Part shown: positions 9,212-17,959 of the stretch, piece by piece
How positions within the stretch are numbered: position 1 is the stretch's first letter
How the letters are laid out: each line of letters begins with the position of its first letter
NCBI GenBank assembly: GCA_003217735.2
Contig: CP031585.1
Coordinates: 3,645,501 to 3,709,500, forward strand
DNA: 64,000 bases
Source: Marinibacterium anthonyi
GTDB taxonomy: Bacteria > Pseudomonadota > Alphaproteobacteria > Rhodobacterales > Rhodobacteraceae
Reading direction: 5' to 3'
Position numbers and translations under genes: made by a program
Notes under the pieces: generated by a model
Databases searched by the model: none
What the model was told of the DNA's origin: nothing
Seen by the model: only the letters and a program-made list of their open reading frames with translations

Positions 9212-9265
9212 AGAAAATTCGTCGAATTTTCTTGGCCCCAACACAGAAAATCCTGCGAATTTTCT
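9212..9265. repeat. paired AT-rich palindromes between pyrC and pyrE
   Basis: The first palindrome at 9212-9232 has 10-bp arms (AGAAAATTCG and CGAATTTTCT) around a single T. The second at 9245-9265 has 7-bp arms AGAAAAT and ATTTTCT. The pair begins 20 bases after the pyrC stop and ends 25 bases before the pyrE start. Equivalent pairs occur at 15275 and 60452. There is no T-tract, so a simple terminator is unlikely. Confidence 0.8.
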
Positions 9266-9290
9266 CGCGCCGACACGAAGGAACCCGCCC

Positions 9291-9965
9291 ATGATCCCGT
9301 CCAGCTTCCCCCCGGCCGAAGAGATCGCGCGTCTCACCGCCTCGATGTTCCTGGAAATCGAGGCGGTACACCTGAACGCGACCCAGCCCTTCGTGCATGC
9401 CTCGGGCCTGCCCTCGCCCACCTATATCGACTGCCGCAAGCTGATCTCGTTTCCGCGCCTGCGTTCGACGCTGATGGATTTCCTGACCGTCACGATCATG
9501 CGCAACGCGGGCTTCGAAGCCTTCGACGTGATCGCGGGCGGCGAAACCGCAGGTATCCCCTTCGCCGCCTTCGTGTCCGAACGCATGGCGCTGCCGATGG
9601 CCTACGTGCGCAAGAAGCCCAAGGGCTATGGCCGCAACGCCCGCATCGAAGGCGTCATGACGGAAGGCGACCGGGTGCTGCTGGTGGAAGATCTGACCAC
9701 CGACGGCGGATCGAAGCTGTCCTTCGTCGACGCCATCCGCGAGACCGGGGCCAGCTGCGGGCACACGGCGGTCATCTTCTATTACGACATCTTCCCCGAG
9801 ACCCGGCAGGTGCTGGGCGACCACGGGATCGAGCTGCACCACCTGTGCACCTGGTGGGACATCCTGGCCGCCGCCAAGGAAAAGGGCACGTTCGACACCG
9901 CCACGCTGGACGGCGTCGAGGCCTATCTGAACGATCCGCGCGGCTGGCAGGAAGCACACAAGTAA
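9291..9965 (+). CDS. pyrE: orotate phosphoribosyltransferase
   Basis: A 224-residue PyrE that makes OMP from orotate and PRPP. The PRPP-binding signature [14 protein letters not shown] lies around residues 129-142. [16 protein letters not shown] and [16 protein letters not shown] hold the other substrate-binding basic residues. GAAGGAACC precedes the ATG. Its position behind pyrC groups two steps of UMP synthesis. Confidence 0.96.
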   Translation: MIPSSFPPAEEIARLTASMFLEIEAVHLNATQPFVHASGLPSPTYIDCRKLISFPRLRSTLMDFLTVTIMRNAGFEAFDVIAGGETAGIPFAAFVSERMALPMAYVRKKPKGYGRNARIEGVMTEGDRVLLVEDLTTDGGSKLSFVDAIRETGASCGHTAVIFYYDIFPETRQVLGDHGIELHHLCTWWDILAAAKEKGTFDTATLDGVEAYLNDPRGWQEAHK

Positions 9966-9999
9966 GCCCACAGATCGAATCAAGGGCTCAATCGAAATC

Positions 10000-10027
10000 T
10001 TGTGTTTGTTCCGCCTCGTGCTACCCT
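10000..10027 (+). promoter_or_regulatory. candidate promoter of dnaB
   Basis: TTGTGT at 10000-10005 and TACCCT at 10022-10027 have a 16-bp spacer, in the gap between pyrE and dnaB. This would give a leader of about 140 bases that includes the 12-bp repeats at 10082-10117. Consensus reading only. Confidence 0.35.
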
Positions 10028-10081
10028 ATCTGCACAAGGCGGACACCAGGCAGAACTTACGCACAGGCTAGTCCACGACCA

Positions 10082-10117
10082 TCCCCAGGGATCTCCACAG
10101 GGATTTCCACAGTGCAT
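10082..10117. repeat. three 12-bp direct repeats upstream of dnaB
   Basis: The units TCCCCAGGGATC, TCCACAGGGATT and TCCACAGTGCAT follow one another exactly. The third unit read with its flank (ATTTCCACA) differs at one position from TTTTCCACA, a form of the DnaA box. The array starts about 55 bases after the candidate promoter and ends 53 bases before the dnaB start. Confidence 0.65.
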
Positions 10118-10170
10118 TCGGGGATGCGAAGGGCTATTCGTGTGCCTCACCAGCGGGTGGGAGAGCAGTC

Positions 10171-11667
10171 ATGAACGAAATCACACGGTTCGACCCGAAC
10201 GGACCGGAATCCGACACCGAAAAGACGGCAGAGCCCCTGCCGCAGTCGATCGAGGCCGAGCAGCAGCTGCTGGGCGCGATCCTGACGAACAACGACATCT
10301 ACGACCGGATCGCATCCATCGTGCGGTCCGAGCATTTCCACGACCCGGTCCATTCGCGCATCTTCGAGATCGCTGCCGCCCGGATCGCGCGCAACCAGCT
10401 GGCCTCGCCGGTCACGCTGAAGGCGTTCATGGAAGACGACGAAGGCCTGGCCGCGCTTGGCGGCGCGGCCTACCTGGCGCGTCTGGCCGGATCCGCGATC
10501 TCGACCTTCGCGGCGCGCGATTACGCGCAGATGATCTACGACATGGCCATCCGGCGCGAGCTGATGGTCCTTGGGCGCGAGATCTCGGCCAAGGCCGCGC
10601 GCGTCGACGTCAAAAGCGAACCCAAGGACCAGATCGTCGAGGCGGAACAGAGCCTTTACAAGCTGTCCGAACAGGGCAAGTCCGACAGCGGGTTCCAGTC
10701 CTTCCTGAAGGCGGTGACCGAGGCCGTGAACTCGGCCAATGCCGCCTATCAGCGCGACGGCGGGCTTTCGGGCATTTCCACCGGCCTTGTCGACATGGAC
10801 AAGAAGCTGGGCGGGCTGCACAAGTCCGACCTTCTGATCCTTGCAGGCCGTCCGTCGATGGGGAAGACCTCGCTTGCCACCAACATCGCCTTCAACGTGG
10901 CCAAGGCCTATCGCCGCGGGCTCAGGCCGGATGGTACCGAGGGCAATATCGACGGCGGCGTCGTGGGCTTCTATTCGCTGGAAATGAGCGCCGAGCAGCT
11001 GGCCGCCCGGATCCTGTCCGAGGCCGCCGAGGTCCCGTCCGAGAACATCCGCCGCGGCGACATGACGGAAACCGAATTCCGCCGCTTCGTCGAGGCCGCC
11101 AAGGACCTGGAATCCTGCCCGCTGTTCATCGATGACACCCCGGCGCTGCCCATCGCCCAGCTGTCGGCCCGCGCGCGCCGGCTGAAGCGGACCCATGGGT
11201 TGGACCTGCTGATCGTCGACTACCTGCAGCTGGTGCGCGGCACGGCCGACAACCGGGTGCAGGAGATCGCCGAGATCTCGATGGGCCTGAAGGCCATCGC
11301 CAAGGAATTGCAGATCCCCGTCATCGCGCTGTCGCAGCTGTCGCGCGGCGTGGAAAGCCGGGACGACAAGCGGCCACAGCTGTCGGACCTTCGGGAATCG
11401 GGATCCATCGAACAGGACGCCGACGTGGTCATGTTCGTGTTCCGCGAGGAATATTACGTGGAACGGGAAAAGCCATCCGACGACCGGCTGGAAGAAATCG
11501 CCGCCTGGCAGGAACGGATGGAACGCCTGCACGGCAAGGCCGAGGTGATCATCGGCAAGCAGCGGCACGGGCCCATCGGCACGATCGAGCTGAGCTTCGA
11601 GGGCCAGTTCACCCGCTTCGGCAACCTGGTCCGACCCTGGCAACAGAACGACGATCCCGGCTACTGA
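10171..11667 (+). CDS. dnaB: replicative DNA helicase DnaB
   Basis: A 498-residue hexameric replicative helicase. The N-terminal collar domain starts at PQSIEAEQQLLGAIL. The RecA-like motor has Walker A GRPSMGKTS near residue 226, the conserved GFYSLEMSAEQLAAR, Walker B LLIVDYLQL, and the DnaB signatures QIPVIALSQLSRGVE and RESGSIEQDADVV. The length is normal. No intein is present. The preceding 205-base gap carries a candidate promoter and 12-bp repeats, so it is likely transcribed on its own. Confidence 0.97.
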   Translation: MNEITRFDPNGPESDTEKTAEPLPQSIEAEQQLLGAILTNNDIYDRIASIVRSEHFHDPVHSRIFEIAAARIARNQLASPVTLKAFMEDDEGLAALGGAAYLARLAGSAISTFAARDYAQMIYDMAIRRELMVLGREISAKAARVDVKSEPKDQIVEAEQSLYKLSEQGKSDSGFQSFLKAVTEAVNSANAAYQRDGGLSGISTGLVDMDKKLGGLHKSDLLILAGRPSMGKTSLATNIAFNVAKAYRRGLRPDGTEGNIDGGVVGFYSLEMSAEQLAARILSEAAEVPSENIRRGDMTETEFRRFVEAAKDLESCPLFIDDTPALPIAQLSARARRLKRTHGLDLLIVDYLQLVRGTADNRVQEIAEISMGLKAIAKELQIPVIALSQLSRGVESRDDKRPQLSDLRESGSIEQDADVVMFVFREEYYVEREKPSDDRLEEIAAWQERMERLHGKAEVIIGKQRHGPIGTIELSFEGQFTRFGNLVRPWQQNDDPGY

Positions 11668-11676
11668 CCACGCGAC

Positions 11677-11701
11677 GGGCGGCGCGCCCCCCGTGCCGCC
11701 C
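11677..11701. terminator. GC-rich inverted repeat after dnaB
   Basis: GGGCGGC at 11677-11683 pairs with GCCGCCC at 11695-11701 across an 11-base loop, starting 9 bases after the dnaB stop. No U-tract follows, so terminator function is only possible. Confidence 0.35.
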
Positions 11702-11791
11702 AATATTGCGACGTTCGCCGTTTCGCCGGCGCGCCCCGATCGCCCCCGCACCATGGTGTGACTGGACAGGGCGGCGATTCTCGGGCCCCAT

Positions 11792-12592
11792 ATGGTCATG
11801 CGTAATCTGCTAGTGTGTGCGGCCGCCCTGTTCGGTCCGCTCCCGGCGTTTGCCCAGGACATCGAAGTTGACGTCGAACTGGTGCTGGCGGCGGATGTAT
11901 CGAGATCCATGTCCCCGAACGAGCTGGAGATCCAGCGCAAGGGCTATGCGGCGGCGATCACCAGCGACGAAGTGCTGGCCACCATCGGCGAAGGCATGAT
12001 CGGGCGCATCGCGGTGACCTTCATGGAATGGGCCGGCGACGATCTGCAGACCATCATCGTGCCCTGGACCCTGATCGACAGCCTCGAGGACGCGCAGGCC
12101 ATTGCCGACACGCTGACGGCGGAATTCCACGGCAACATGCGGCGCACCTCGATCTCCGGCGCGCTGGACCAGGCGGCGACGCTGTTTGACGACAACGGCT
12201 TCCTGGGGCTGCGCCGGATCATCGACGTATCCGGCGACGGGCCCAACAATGCCGGCGGCCCGGTCGTGCCCTCGCGCGATGCGGCACTGGAAAAAGGCAT
12301 CATCATCAACGGGCTGCCGTTGATGACCATGGACGGCTTTTCCAACCGCTGGGGCATTCAGGACCTCGACGCCTATTACTTCAACTGCGTCATCGGCGGC
12401 CCCGGCGCCTTCATGATCCCGGTCTACGACTGGTCCGAATTCGCCGAAGCCGTGCGCCGCAAACTGGTGCTGGAAATCGCCGGCCTGCCCCAGACGATCG
12501 AGGTCGAAGAGGTGCGCAAGGTCAACGGCTACGACTGCATGGTGGGCGAGAAGATCTGGCAGCGGAACCGGTCGATCTGGATGGAGCCCTGA
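11792..12592 (+). CDS. DUF1194 von Willebrand factor A-like exported protein
   Basis: A 266-residue protein with a signal peptide ending near residue 21 (LPAFAQ) and a VWA fold. DVSRSMS near residue 34 is a MIDAS-type DxSxS metal site, and IIDVSGDGPNN is a hallmark of the DUF1194 family. It is predicted periplasmic or secreted. The family's function is unknown; VWA domains usually mediate metal-dependent protein contacts. An alternative ATG lies two codons downstream. The gene stands alone between dnaB and alr. Confidence 0.85.
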   Translation: MVMRNLLVCAAALFGPLPAFAQDIEVDVELVLAADVSRSMSPNELEIQRKGYAAAITSDEVLATIGEGMIGRIAVTFMEWAGDDLQTIIVPWTLIDSLEDAQAIADTLTAEFHGNMRRTSISGALDQAATLFDDNGFLGLRRIIDVSGDGPNNAGGPVVPSRDAALEKGIIINGLPLMTMDGFSNRWGIQDLDAYYFNCVIGGPGAFMIPVYDWSEFAEAVRRKLVLEIAGLPQTIEVEEVRKVNGYDCMVGEKIWQRNRSIWMEP

Positions 12593-12599
12593 CGCCATG

Positions 12600-12635
12600 C
12601 CCTGAGCGGGGCCCTGAGCGGGGCCCTCAGCGGGC
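12600..12635. repeat. three 12-bp GC-rich tandem repeats
   Basis: CCCTGAGCGGGG is repeated at 12600-12611 and 12612-12623, with a variant CCCTCAGCGGGC at 12624-12635. CTGAG in unit 2 can pair with CTCAG in unit 3 to form a hairpin. It lies just after the DUF1194 gene and may act as a transcript end. Confidence 0.7.
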
Positions 12636-12703
12636 GCGCGCGACAGATCAGCCTTGCTTTTGCGGGACCTTGACCTTGGCCCTGATCCTGTCATGAACAC
12701 CAC

Positions 12704-13744
12704 ATGAGTACCGGACGGCTGAACATTGACCTGGGCGCGATCGCCGACAACTGGCGCGCGCTGGATGCCATGACACAGGCCGAGGCCGGTGCCGTGGTGA
12801 AATCCGATGGATACGGGATGGGCGCCGCGCCCGTCTCGATGGCACTGGCCCGCGCGGGCTGTCGCCGCTTCTTCGTCGCCATGGCCGAAGAAGGCGCGGC
12901 GGTGCGCCAGGCCCTTGGGCCGGGACCGATGATCGGGATCTTCGGCGGCCACATGGAAGGCGATTCGTCGCTGATCAGGGATCACCAGCTGACGCCGATG
13001 ATCAATTCCGTCGACCAGATGCTGCGCCACGTCGAAGCGCTGCCCGGTCACTCTTTCGGCATCCAGCTCGACACCGGCATGAACCGGCTGGGCATGGAAC
13101 CGTCCGAATGGGCGGCCCTGCGCGACATCGCCCTGGCCCAGTCGCCGGTGCTGATCATGTCGCACCTGGCCTGCGCGGACGAACCCGACCACCCGATGAA
13201 CCAGAAGCAGCTGCAGGCCTTCGTCCAGATGACCCAGGGTATTGATGTGCCCCGGTCGCTGTCGGCCACGGCGGGCATGCTGCTCAGCCGGGATTATCAT
13301 TTCGACGTGACCCGGCCGGGCATCGGCCTCTACGGCGGCCTGCCCTACCGGGCCTCCAGGCGCGTCGTCGACATCGACATGCCGGTGATCCAGGTGCGCG
13401 AGATCGCGGCGGGGGAACCGGTGGGCTATTCCAATGCCTTCGTGGCCACCCAGGCGATGCGGATCGCGACGCTGTCGTCGGGCTATGCCGACGGGCTGAT
13501 CCGCCAGATCGGCAATTCCGGGCGCGGCATGCTGTACGCCGGCGACACCCCCTGCCCGATCGTCGGACGGATTTCGATGGACCTGATCACCGCGGATGTC
13601 AGCCACCTGGACGACATGCCCGAACGCCTGTCGATCCTGGGCCCGCACCAGTCCATCGACACGCTGGCCGAGGCCGGCGGCACCATCAACCACGAGATCC
13701 TGACGTCCCTGGGCGCCCGGTACGAGCGGAGCTACCGCGAATGA
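12704..13744 (+). CDS. alr: alanine racemase
   Basis: A 346-residue PLP-dependent racemase that supplies D-alanine for peptidoglycan. The PLP lysine is K33 in [10 protein letters not shown], where most enzymes have ADAYGHG. The opposing catalytic tyrosine is in [11 protein letters not shown], and [11 protein letters not shown] and GRISMDL are other family motifs. The stop overlaps the mlaE start (ATGA), linking cell-wall and outer-membrane lipid functions in one operon. The start has no strong ribosome site. Confidence 0.93.
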   Translation: MSTGRLNIDLGAIADNWRALDAMTQAEAGAVVKSDGYGMGAAPVSMALARAGCRRFFVAMAEEGAAVRQALGPGPMIGIFGGHMEGDSSLIRDHQLTPMINSVDQMLRHVEALPGHSFGIQLDTGMNRLGMEPSEWAALRDIALAQSPVLIMSHLACADEPDHPMNQKQLQAFVQMTQGIDVPRSLSATAGMLLSRDYHFDVTRPGIGLYGGLPYRASRRVVDIDMPVIQVREIAAGEPVGYSNAFVATQAMRIATLSSGYADGLIRQIGNSGRGMLYAGDTPCPIVGRISMDLITADVSHLDDMPERLSILGPHQSIDTLAEAGGTINHEILTSLGARYERSYRE

Positions 13745-14523
13745 TCCTGCTTGCCCCGCTCGGCGCGCTTGGCCGCGCGGTGCTGACCTTTCTGGCCAGT
13801 GTCGGAAAGGTTGCGATATTTGCGCTGCGCTCGCTCAGCCACATTTTCCGCCCGCCCTATTACCCGCGCGAATTCCTGTCGGCGCTGCTGAACATCGGCT
13901 GGCTGTCGCTGCCCGTGGTGGGCCTGACCGCGATCTTCACCGGCGGCGCGCTGGCCCTGCAGATCTACGCCGGCGGCGCGCGCTTCAGCGCCGAGGCCGT
14001 GGTGCCGCAGATTGTCGCCATCGGCATGGTGCGCGAACTGGGGCCCGTGCTGGTGGGCCTGATGATCGCGGCGCGCGTGACGTCGTCCATCGCGGCCGAG
14101 ATCGCCACGATGAAGGTGACCGAACAGATCGACGCGCTGGTGACGCTGTCCACCAACCCGATGAAATACCTGGTGGCACCCCGCGTGCTGGCCGCGCTGG
14201 TCACCGTGCCGCTTCTGGTCGGCATCGGCGATGTCATCGGCATTGCCGGCGGCTATGGCGTGGCGGTCTATTCGCTGGATTTCAACCCGGCCACCTACCT
14301 CAACAACACGGTCAACTTCCTGGAAACCCGCGACGTGGTCTCTAGCCTTGCCAAGGGCGCGGCCTTCGGGCTGATCGCGGCGATGATGGGCTGCTATTAC
14401 GGCATGGATTCGGGCCGCGGCGCCCAGGGCGTGGGCCGGGCGACCAAGGGGTCGGTCGAGGCCGCGGCGATCCTGATCCTGGCCGCCAACTTCGTTCTGA
14501 CAGGGGTGTTCTTCTCGATATGA
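13741..14523 (+). CDS. mlaE: MlaE-family ABC transporter permease
   Basis: A 260-residue inner-membrane permease of the MlaE/YrbE group, the membrane part of the phospholipid transport system that maintains outer-membrane lipid asymmetry. About five membrane segments are visible. [18 protein letters not shown] and [15 protein letters not shown] are the conserved core. It overlaps alr before it and mlaF after it by ATGA. The partner genes for MlaD, MlaB and MlaC are not nearby. Confidence 0.92.
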   Translation: MILLAPLGALGRAVLTFLASVGKVAIFALRSLSHIFRPPYYPREFLSALLNIGWLSLPVVGLTAIFTGGALALQIYAGGARFSAEAVVPQIVAIGMVRELGPVLVGLMIAARVTSSIAAEIATMKVTEQIDALVTLSTNPMKYLVAPRVLAALVTVPLLVGIGDVIGIAGGYGVAVYSLDFNPATYLNNTVNFLETRDVVSSLAKGAAFGLIAAMMGCYYGMDSGRGAQGVGRATKGSVEAAAILILAANFVLTGVFFSI

Positions 14524-15266
14524 TCCGGATGGAAGGGGTAGCCAAGGCGTTCGGCGACAACCACGTTCTGCGCGGTGTGGACCTGCAGGTGGACAAGGGC
14601 ACTTCGATGGTCATCATCGGTGGCTCGGGCACCGGCAAGTCGGTGGCGCTGAAATGCGTTCTGGGTCTGATCCGGCCGGATGCGGGCAAGATCCTGGTCG
14701 ATGGCAAGGACGCGACGGCCGGCGACCGGGATGCCTTCCTGGCCCGTTTCGGCATGCTGTTCCAGGGCGCCGCGCTGTTCGACTCCCTCCCCGTCTGGCA
14801 GAACGTCGCCTTCCGCCTGCTGCGTGGATCGCTGGCCCGGCCCCAGGCCGAGGCACGCGAGATCGCGGTGGAAAAGCTGCGCCGCGTGGGTCTGAAGGAA
14901 GACGTGGCCGACAAGCTTCCGGCGGAACTGTCCGGCGGCATGCAGAAACGCGTGGGCCTGGCCCGCGCCATCGCCGCCGAGCCCGAGATCATCTTCTTCG
15001 ACGAACCTACCACCGGGCTCGACCCGATCATGGCCGGCGTGATCAACGACCTGATCCGCGAGATCGTGGTCGAAATGGGCGCCACGGCCATGACAATCAC
15101 CCACGACATGTCCTCGGTCCGCGCCATCGCCGACAATGTCGCCATGCTCCACGACGGCGTGATCAAGTGGACCGGCCCGGTCGCCGACATGGACTCCAGC
15201 GGCGATCCCTACCTCGACCAGTTCATCCACGGCCGCGCGAACGGCCCGATCGAAGCGGTTCGCTGA
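14520..15266 (+). CDS. mlaF: MlaF-family ABC transporter ATP-binding protein
   Basis: A 248-residue ABC ATPase that drives the MlaE permease. Walker A is GGSGTGKS at residues 34-41, the signature is LSGGMQKRVGLARA, Walker B is IIFFDEPTTGLDP, and the switch histidine is in MTITHDM. The M-Q-K-R variant of the signature is typical of MlaF. It is coupled to mlaE by ATGA overlap. A pair of palindromes follows directly. Confidence 0.93.
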   Translation: MIRMEGVAKAFGDNHVLRGVDLQVDKGTSMVIIGGSGTGKSVALKCVLGLIRPDAGKILVDGKDATAGDRDAFLARFGMLFQGAALFDSLPVWQNVAFRLLRGSLARPQAEAREIAVEKLRRVGLKEDVADKLPAELSGGMQKRVGLARAIAAEPEIIFFDEPTTGLDPIMAGVINDLIREIVVEMGATAMTITHDMSSVRAIADNVAMLHDGVIKWTGPVADMDSSGDPYLDQFIHGRANGPIEAVR

Positions 15267-15274
15267 CGCCAGAA

Positions 15275-15321
15275 GAAAAGTCTCGCCGAGACTTTTCCCA
15301 AAACTTTCCAGGAAAGTTTTG
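15275..15321. repeat. paired perfect palindromes between mlaF and the pqiA-type gene
   Basis: GAAAAGTCTCG at 15275-15285 pairs with CGAGACTTTTC at 15287-15297. CAAAACTTTCC at 15299-15309 pairs with GGAAAGTTTTG at 15311-15321. Both have 11-bp arms and a one-base centre. The pair begins 8 bases after the mlaF stop and ends 27 bases before the next ATG, as in the pyrC-pyrE copy. Confidence 0.85.
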
Positions 15322-15348
15322 ATACCCGCCCCGTTGCCCCCGGTTCCC

Positions 15349-15783
15349 ATGCTGCTGCGCCTCGCCACATTATCCCTGCTGATCCTCTACCCGGTCTCCT
15401 GGGCGGCACCGCTGATGCGCGCGGGGGTCCTGCCGATCTTCGGCCTGTCCGAAATCTCGGTCCTGACCGGCCTGCGCGCGCTCTGGTCCAGCGACATCTT
15501 CCTCGCCCTCGTCGTGGCGCTGTTCGCCATCCTCGCGCCTTACGCGAAACTCCTGGGCCTCGCCGCCGTGCAATGGAACCGCGCGCCACGCCGTCTGCTG
15601 CCCGTGATCCACGGTCTCAGCCGCCTGGCGATGGCCGATGTCTTCCTGATCGCGCTTTACATCGTGCTGGCCAAGGGCACCGGCGTCGGCCGCGTCGAAG
15701 TCGCCTGGGGACTGTACCTGTTCACCGCCCTGATCCTGGCCAGCATTGTCTGCGGATGGCTCACCGAACGCGCCAAGGCTTGA
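15349..15783 (+). CDS. paraquat-inducible protein A (PqiA) family membrane protein
   Basis: A 144-residue protein with about four membrane segments. It resembles a single PqiA domain: GLSEISVLTGLRALW near the first loop and RLAMADVFLIALYIVLAK in the core. PqiA-type proteins partner MCE-domain lipid transport systems, which suits its place behind mlaEF. It lacks the duplicated domain and zinc-ribbon cysteines of E. coli PqiA. I use the ATG at 15349, not the upstream TTG that lies inside the palindrome. Confidence 0.75.
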   Translation: MLLRLATLSLLILYPVSWAAPLMRAGVLPIFGLSEISVLTGLRALWSSDIFLALVVALFAILAPYAKLLGLAAVQWNRAPRRLLPVIHGLSRLAMADVFLIALYIVLAKGTGVGRVEVAWGLYLFTALILASIVCGWLTERAKA

Positions 15784-15813
15784 GGCCGGCGCGCGGGTAA
15801 GGCAGGAAGAGCC

Positions 15814-17178
15814 ATGGCCAAAACCCTGCCTTACACCTGCACCTCCTGCGGTGCCTCGCACACCAAGTGGTCCGGGCGCTGCGAAACCTGTGGCGCCTGG
15901 AATACCGTGGTCGAAGCGCAAAAGCTGTCGTCTACCCCCGGCAAGTCCGGTCTGGGCGGCAAGCTGGGCCGCACGCTGGACCTGACCGACCTGGGCCATG
16001 ACGAGGTTCCGCCGCCCCGCACCGCCTCGGGCATCGACGAACTGGACCGCGTCCTGGGCGGAGGCCTGGTCGAGGCCAGCGCGATCCTGGTCGGCGGCGA
16101 TCCGGGCATCGGCAAATCCACGCTGCTGCTGCAGGCCGCAGCCAGTTTCGCGCGAAACGGGCTCGAAACCATCTATGTCTCGGGCGAGGAAGCCGCGGCC
16201 CAGGTGCGCTTGCGCGCGCGGCGGCTGGGCCTGTCGGACGCGCCGGTGCGGCTGGCTGCCGACACCAACCTGCGCGACATCCTGACGACGCTCGACAAGG
16301 AACGCCCGAAGCTGGCGATCATCGATTCGATCCAAACCATGTGGCTGGATTCGGTCGAGGCCGCGCCCGGATCCGTCAGCCAGGTTCGGGCCGCCGCGCA
16401 TGAACTGACCGCCTTTGCCAAACGGCGGGGCATATCGGTCATCCTGGTCGGCCATGTCACCAAGGACGGCCAGATCGCCGGCCCCCGCGTGGTGGAACAC
16501 ATGGTCGACACGGTGCTCTATTTCGAAGGCGAACGGGGCCACCAGTTCCGCATCCTGCGCGCCGTCAAGAACCGCTTCGGCCCGTCCGAAGAGATCGGCG
16601 TCTTCGAGATGACCGGCGCCGGGTTGTCCGAAGTGTCGAACCCCTCCGCCCTGTTCCTGGGCGCGCGCGAAGCGCCCAGCCCCGGGTCGGTGGTGTTTGC
16701 CGGCATCGAGGGCACGCGTCCGGTTCTGGTGGAACTTCAGGCACTTGTCGCCCCCTCGCCGCATTCGCAGGCGCGCCGGACGGTGGTCGGATGGGATGGC
16801 AGCCGGCTGGCGATGATCCTGGCGGTGCTGGAAGCGCGCTGTGCGATCCCCTTTGCCGGTCTGGATGTCTACCTGAACGTGGCGGGCGGTCTGAAGATAT
16901 CCGAACCGGCCGCCGACCTGGCGGTCGCGGCGGCGCTTCTCAGCGCACGCGAAGATGTGACCCTGCCCACCGATACGGTGGTTTTCGGCGAGATCAGCCT
17001 CTCGGGCGGCTTGCGTCCCGCGACCCAGACCGAAAACAGGTTGAAAGAAGCGCAAAAACTTGGTTTCACCGCAGCCATCGCTCCGGCGGGGGGGAAGGCC
17101 ACGGCGCGCAAGGGGTTCAAGCTCAACCGCGCCGCCGACCTGACCGCCTTCGTGGGCGATTTCTTCGGCGCGGGCTAA
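15814..17178 (+). CDS. radA: DNA repair protein RadA
   Basis: A 454-residue RadA (Sms), a RecA-like ATPase that promotes branch migration in recombination. An N-terminal zinc finger uses C9, C12, C23 and C26. Walker A is GGDPGIGKST, KNRFGPSEEIG is the RadA-specific motif, and the C-terminal third is a Lon-like domain (GGLKISEPAADLAVA, FGEISLSG). The length is typical. AGGAAGAGCC precedes the ATG. cvpA and purF follow in the same direction. Confidence 0.96.
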   Translation: MAKTLPYTCTSCGASHTKWSGRCETCGAWNTVVEAQKLSSTPGKSGLGGKLGRTLDLTDLGHDEVPPPRTASGIDELDRVLGGGLVEASAILVGGDPGIGKSTLLLQAAASFARNGLETIYVSGEEAAAQVRLRARRLGLSDAPVRLAADTNLRDILTTLDKERPKLAIIDSIQTMWLDSVEAAPGSVSQVRAAAHELTAFAKRRGISVILVGHVTKDGQIAGPRVVEHMVDTVLYFEGERGHQFRILRAVKNRFGPSEEIGVFEMTGAGLSEVSNPSALFLGAREAPSPGSVVFAGIEGTRPVLVELQALVAPSPHSQARRTVVGWDGSRLAMILAVLEARCAIPFAGLDVYLNVAGGLKISEPAADLAVAAALLSAREDVTLPTDTVVFGEISLSGGLRPATQTENRLKEAQKLGFTAAIAPAGGKATARKGFKLNRAADLTAFVGDFFGAG

Positions 17179-17239
17179 GACCCCGGACAAAGACAAGCCC
17201 GGCGCAAGGTCCGGGTCAACGCGAGAAGGCAGGCGGGAC

Positions 17240-17797
17240 ATGGAAGGCTTTACCATCATTGACGGCGTCGTGGCGCTTGTCATCGTCGTATCTGCATTGC
17301 TGGCCTATTCCCGCGGCATCGTGCGCGAGGCGATGGCGATCCTGGGCTGGGTCGGCGCGGCTGTCGTGGCCTTTCTGCTGGCCGACGAGGTCGAACCGCT
17401 GATCAAGGAAGTCCCGGTGATCGGCGACTTCATCTCGGACAGCTGCGAATTGTCGATCATCGCGGCCTTCGCCGCCGTCTTCGCGGTCGCCCTGATCATC
17501 GTCAGCTTCTTCACACCGCTGTTCTCGTCGCTCGTGCAACGCTCGGCCCTTGGCGGCATCGACCAGGGGCTTGGGTTCCTGTTCGGCGTGGCGCGCGGCG
17601 TGCTTCTGGTCGCGATCGCCTTCTTCATCTACGATCAGGTCATCACCGGCACCAACTACACGGTGGTGGACGACAGCCGGTCGGCCGTGGTGTTCGAACG
17701 TTTCACCGGCCAGATCGCGGACCAGAACCCCGAACAGGCACTGGGATGGATCACCACCCAGTACGAAAACCTGGTCGGCACCTGCGTTCCCGGCTGA
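17240..17797 (+). CDS. cvpA: CvpA family membrane protein
   Basis: A 185-residue inner-membrane protein with four membrane segments. It opens with the CvpA-like FTIIDGVVALVIVVSALLAY and has YSRGIVREAMAILGW. CvpA was named for colicin V production and commonly sits upstream of purF, as it does here. Its molecular role is not settled. The C-terminal stretch after the last helix is about 50 residues and polar. Confidence 0.88.
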   Translation: MEGFTIIDGVVALVIVVSALLAYSRGIVREAMAILGWVGAAVVAFLLADEVEPLIKEVPVIGDFISDSCELSIIAAFAAVFAVALIIVSFFTPLFSSLVQRSALGGIDQGLGFLFGVARGVLLVAIAFFIYDQVITGTNYTVVDDSRSAVVFERFTGQIADQNPEQALGWITTQYENLVGTCVPG

Positions 17798-17959
17798 TCC
17801 CCGAATTCCCCCGACACCGCCCGCTGCGGTGCGGCCTCCGGTCGCCCGCAGAAAACTTGCTGCAAGTGCGAAAAGGTTTGTGATCCTTTCGTGACACCGG
17901 CTTCCCGAGGGAGTAAGGAGAGGGCGTTCATCACAGATAGAACCGGAGCTGCCAGCCTC

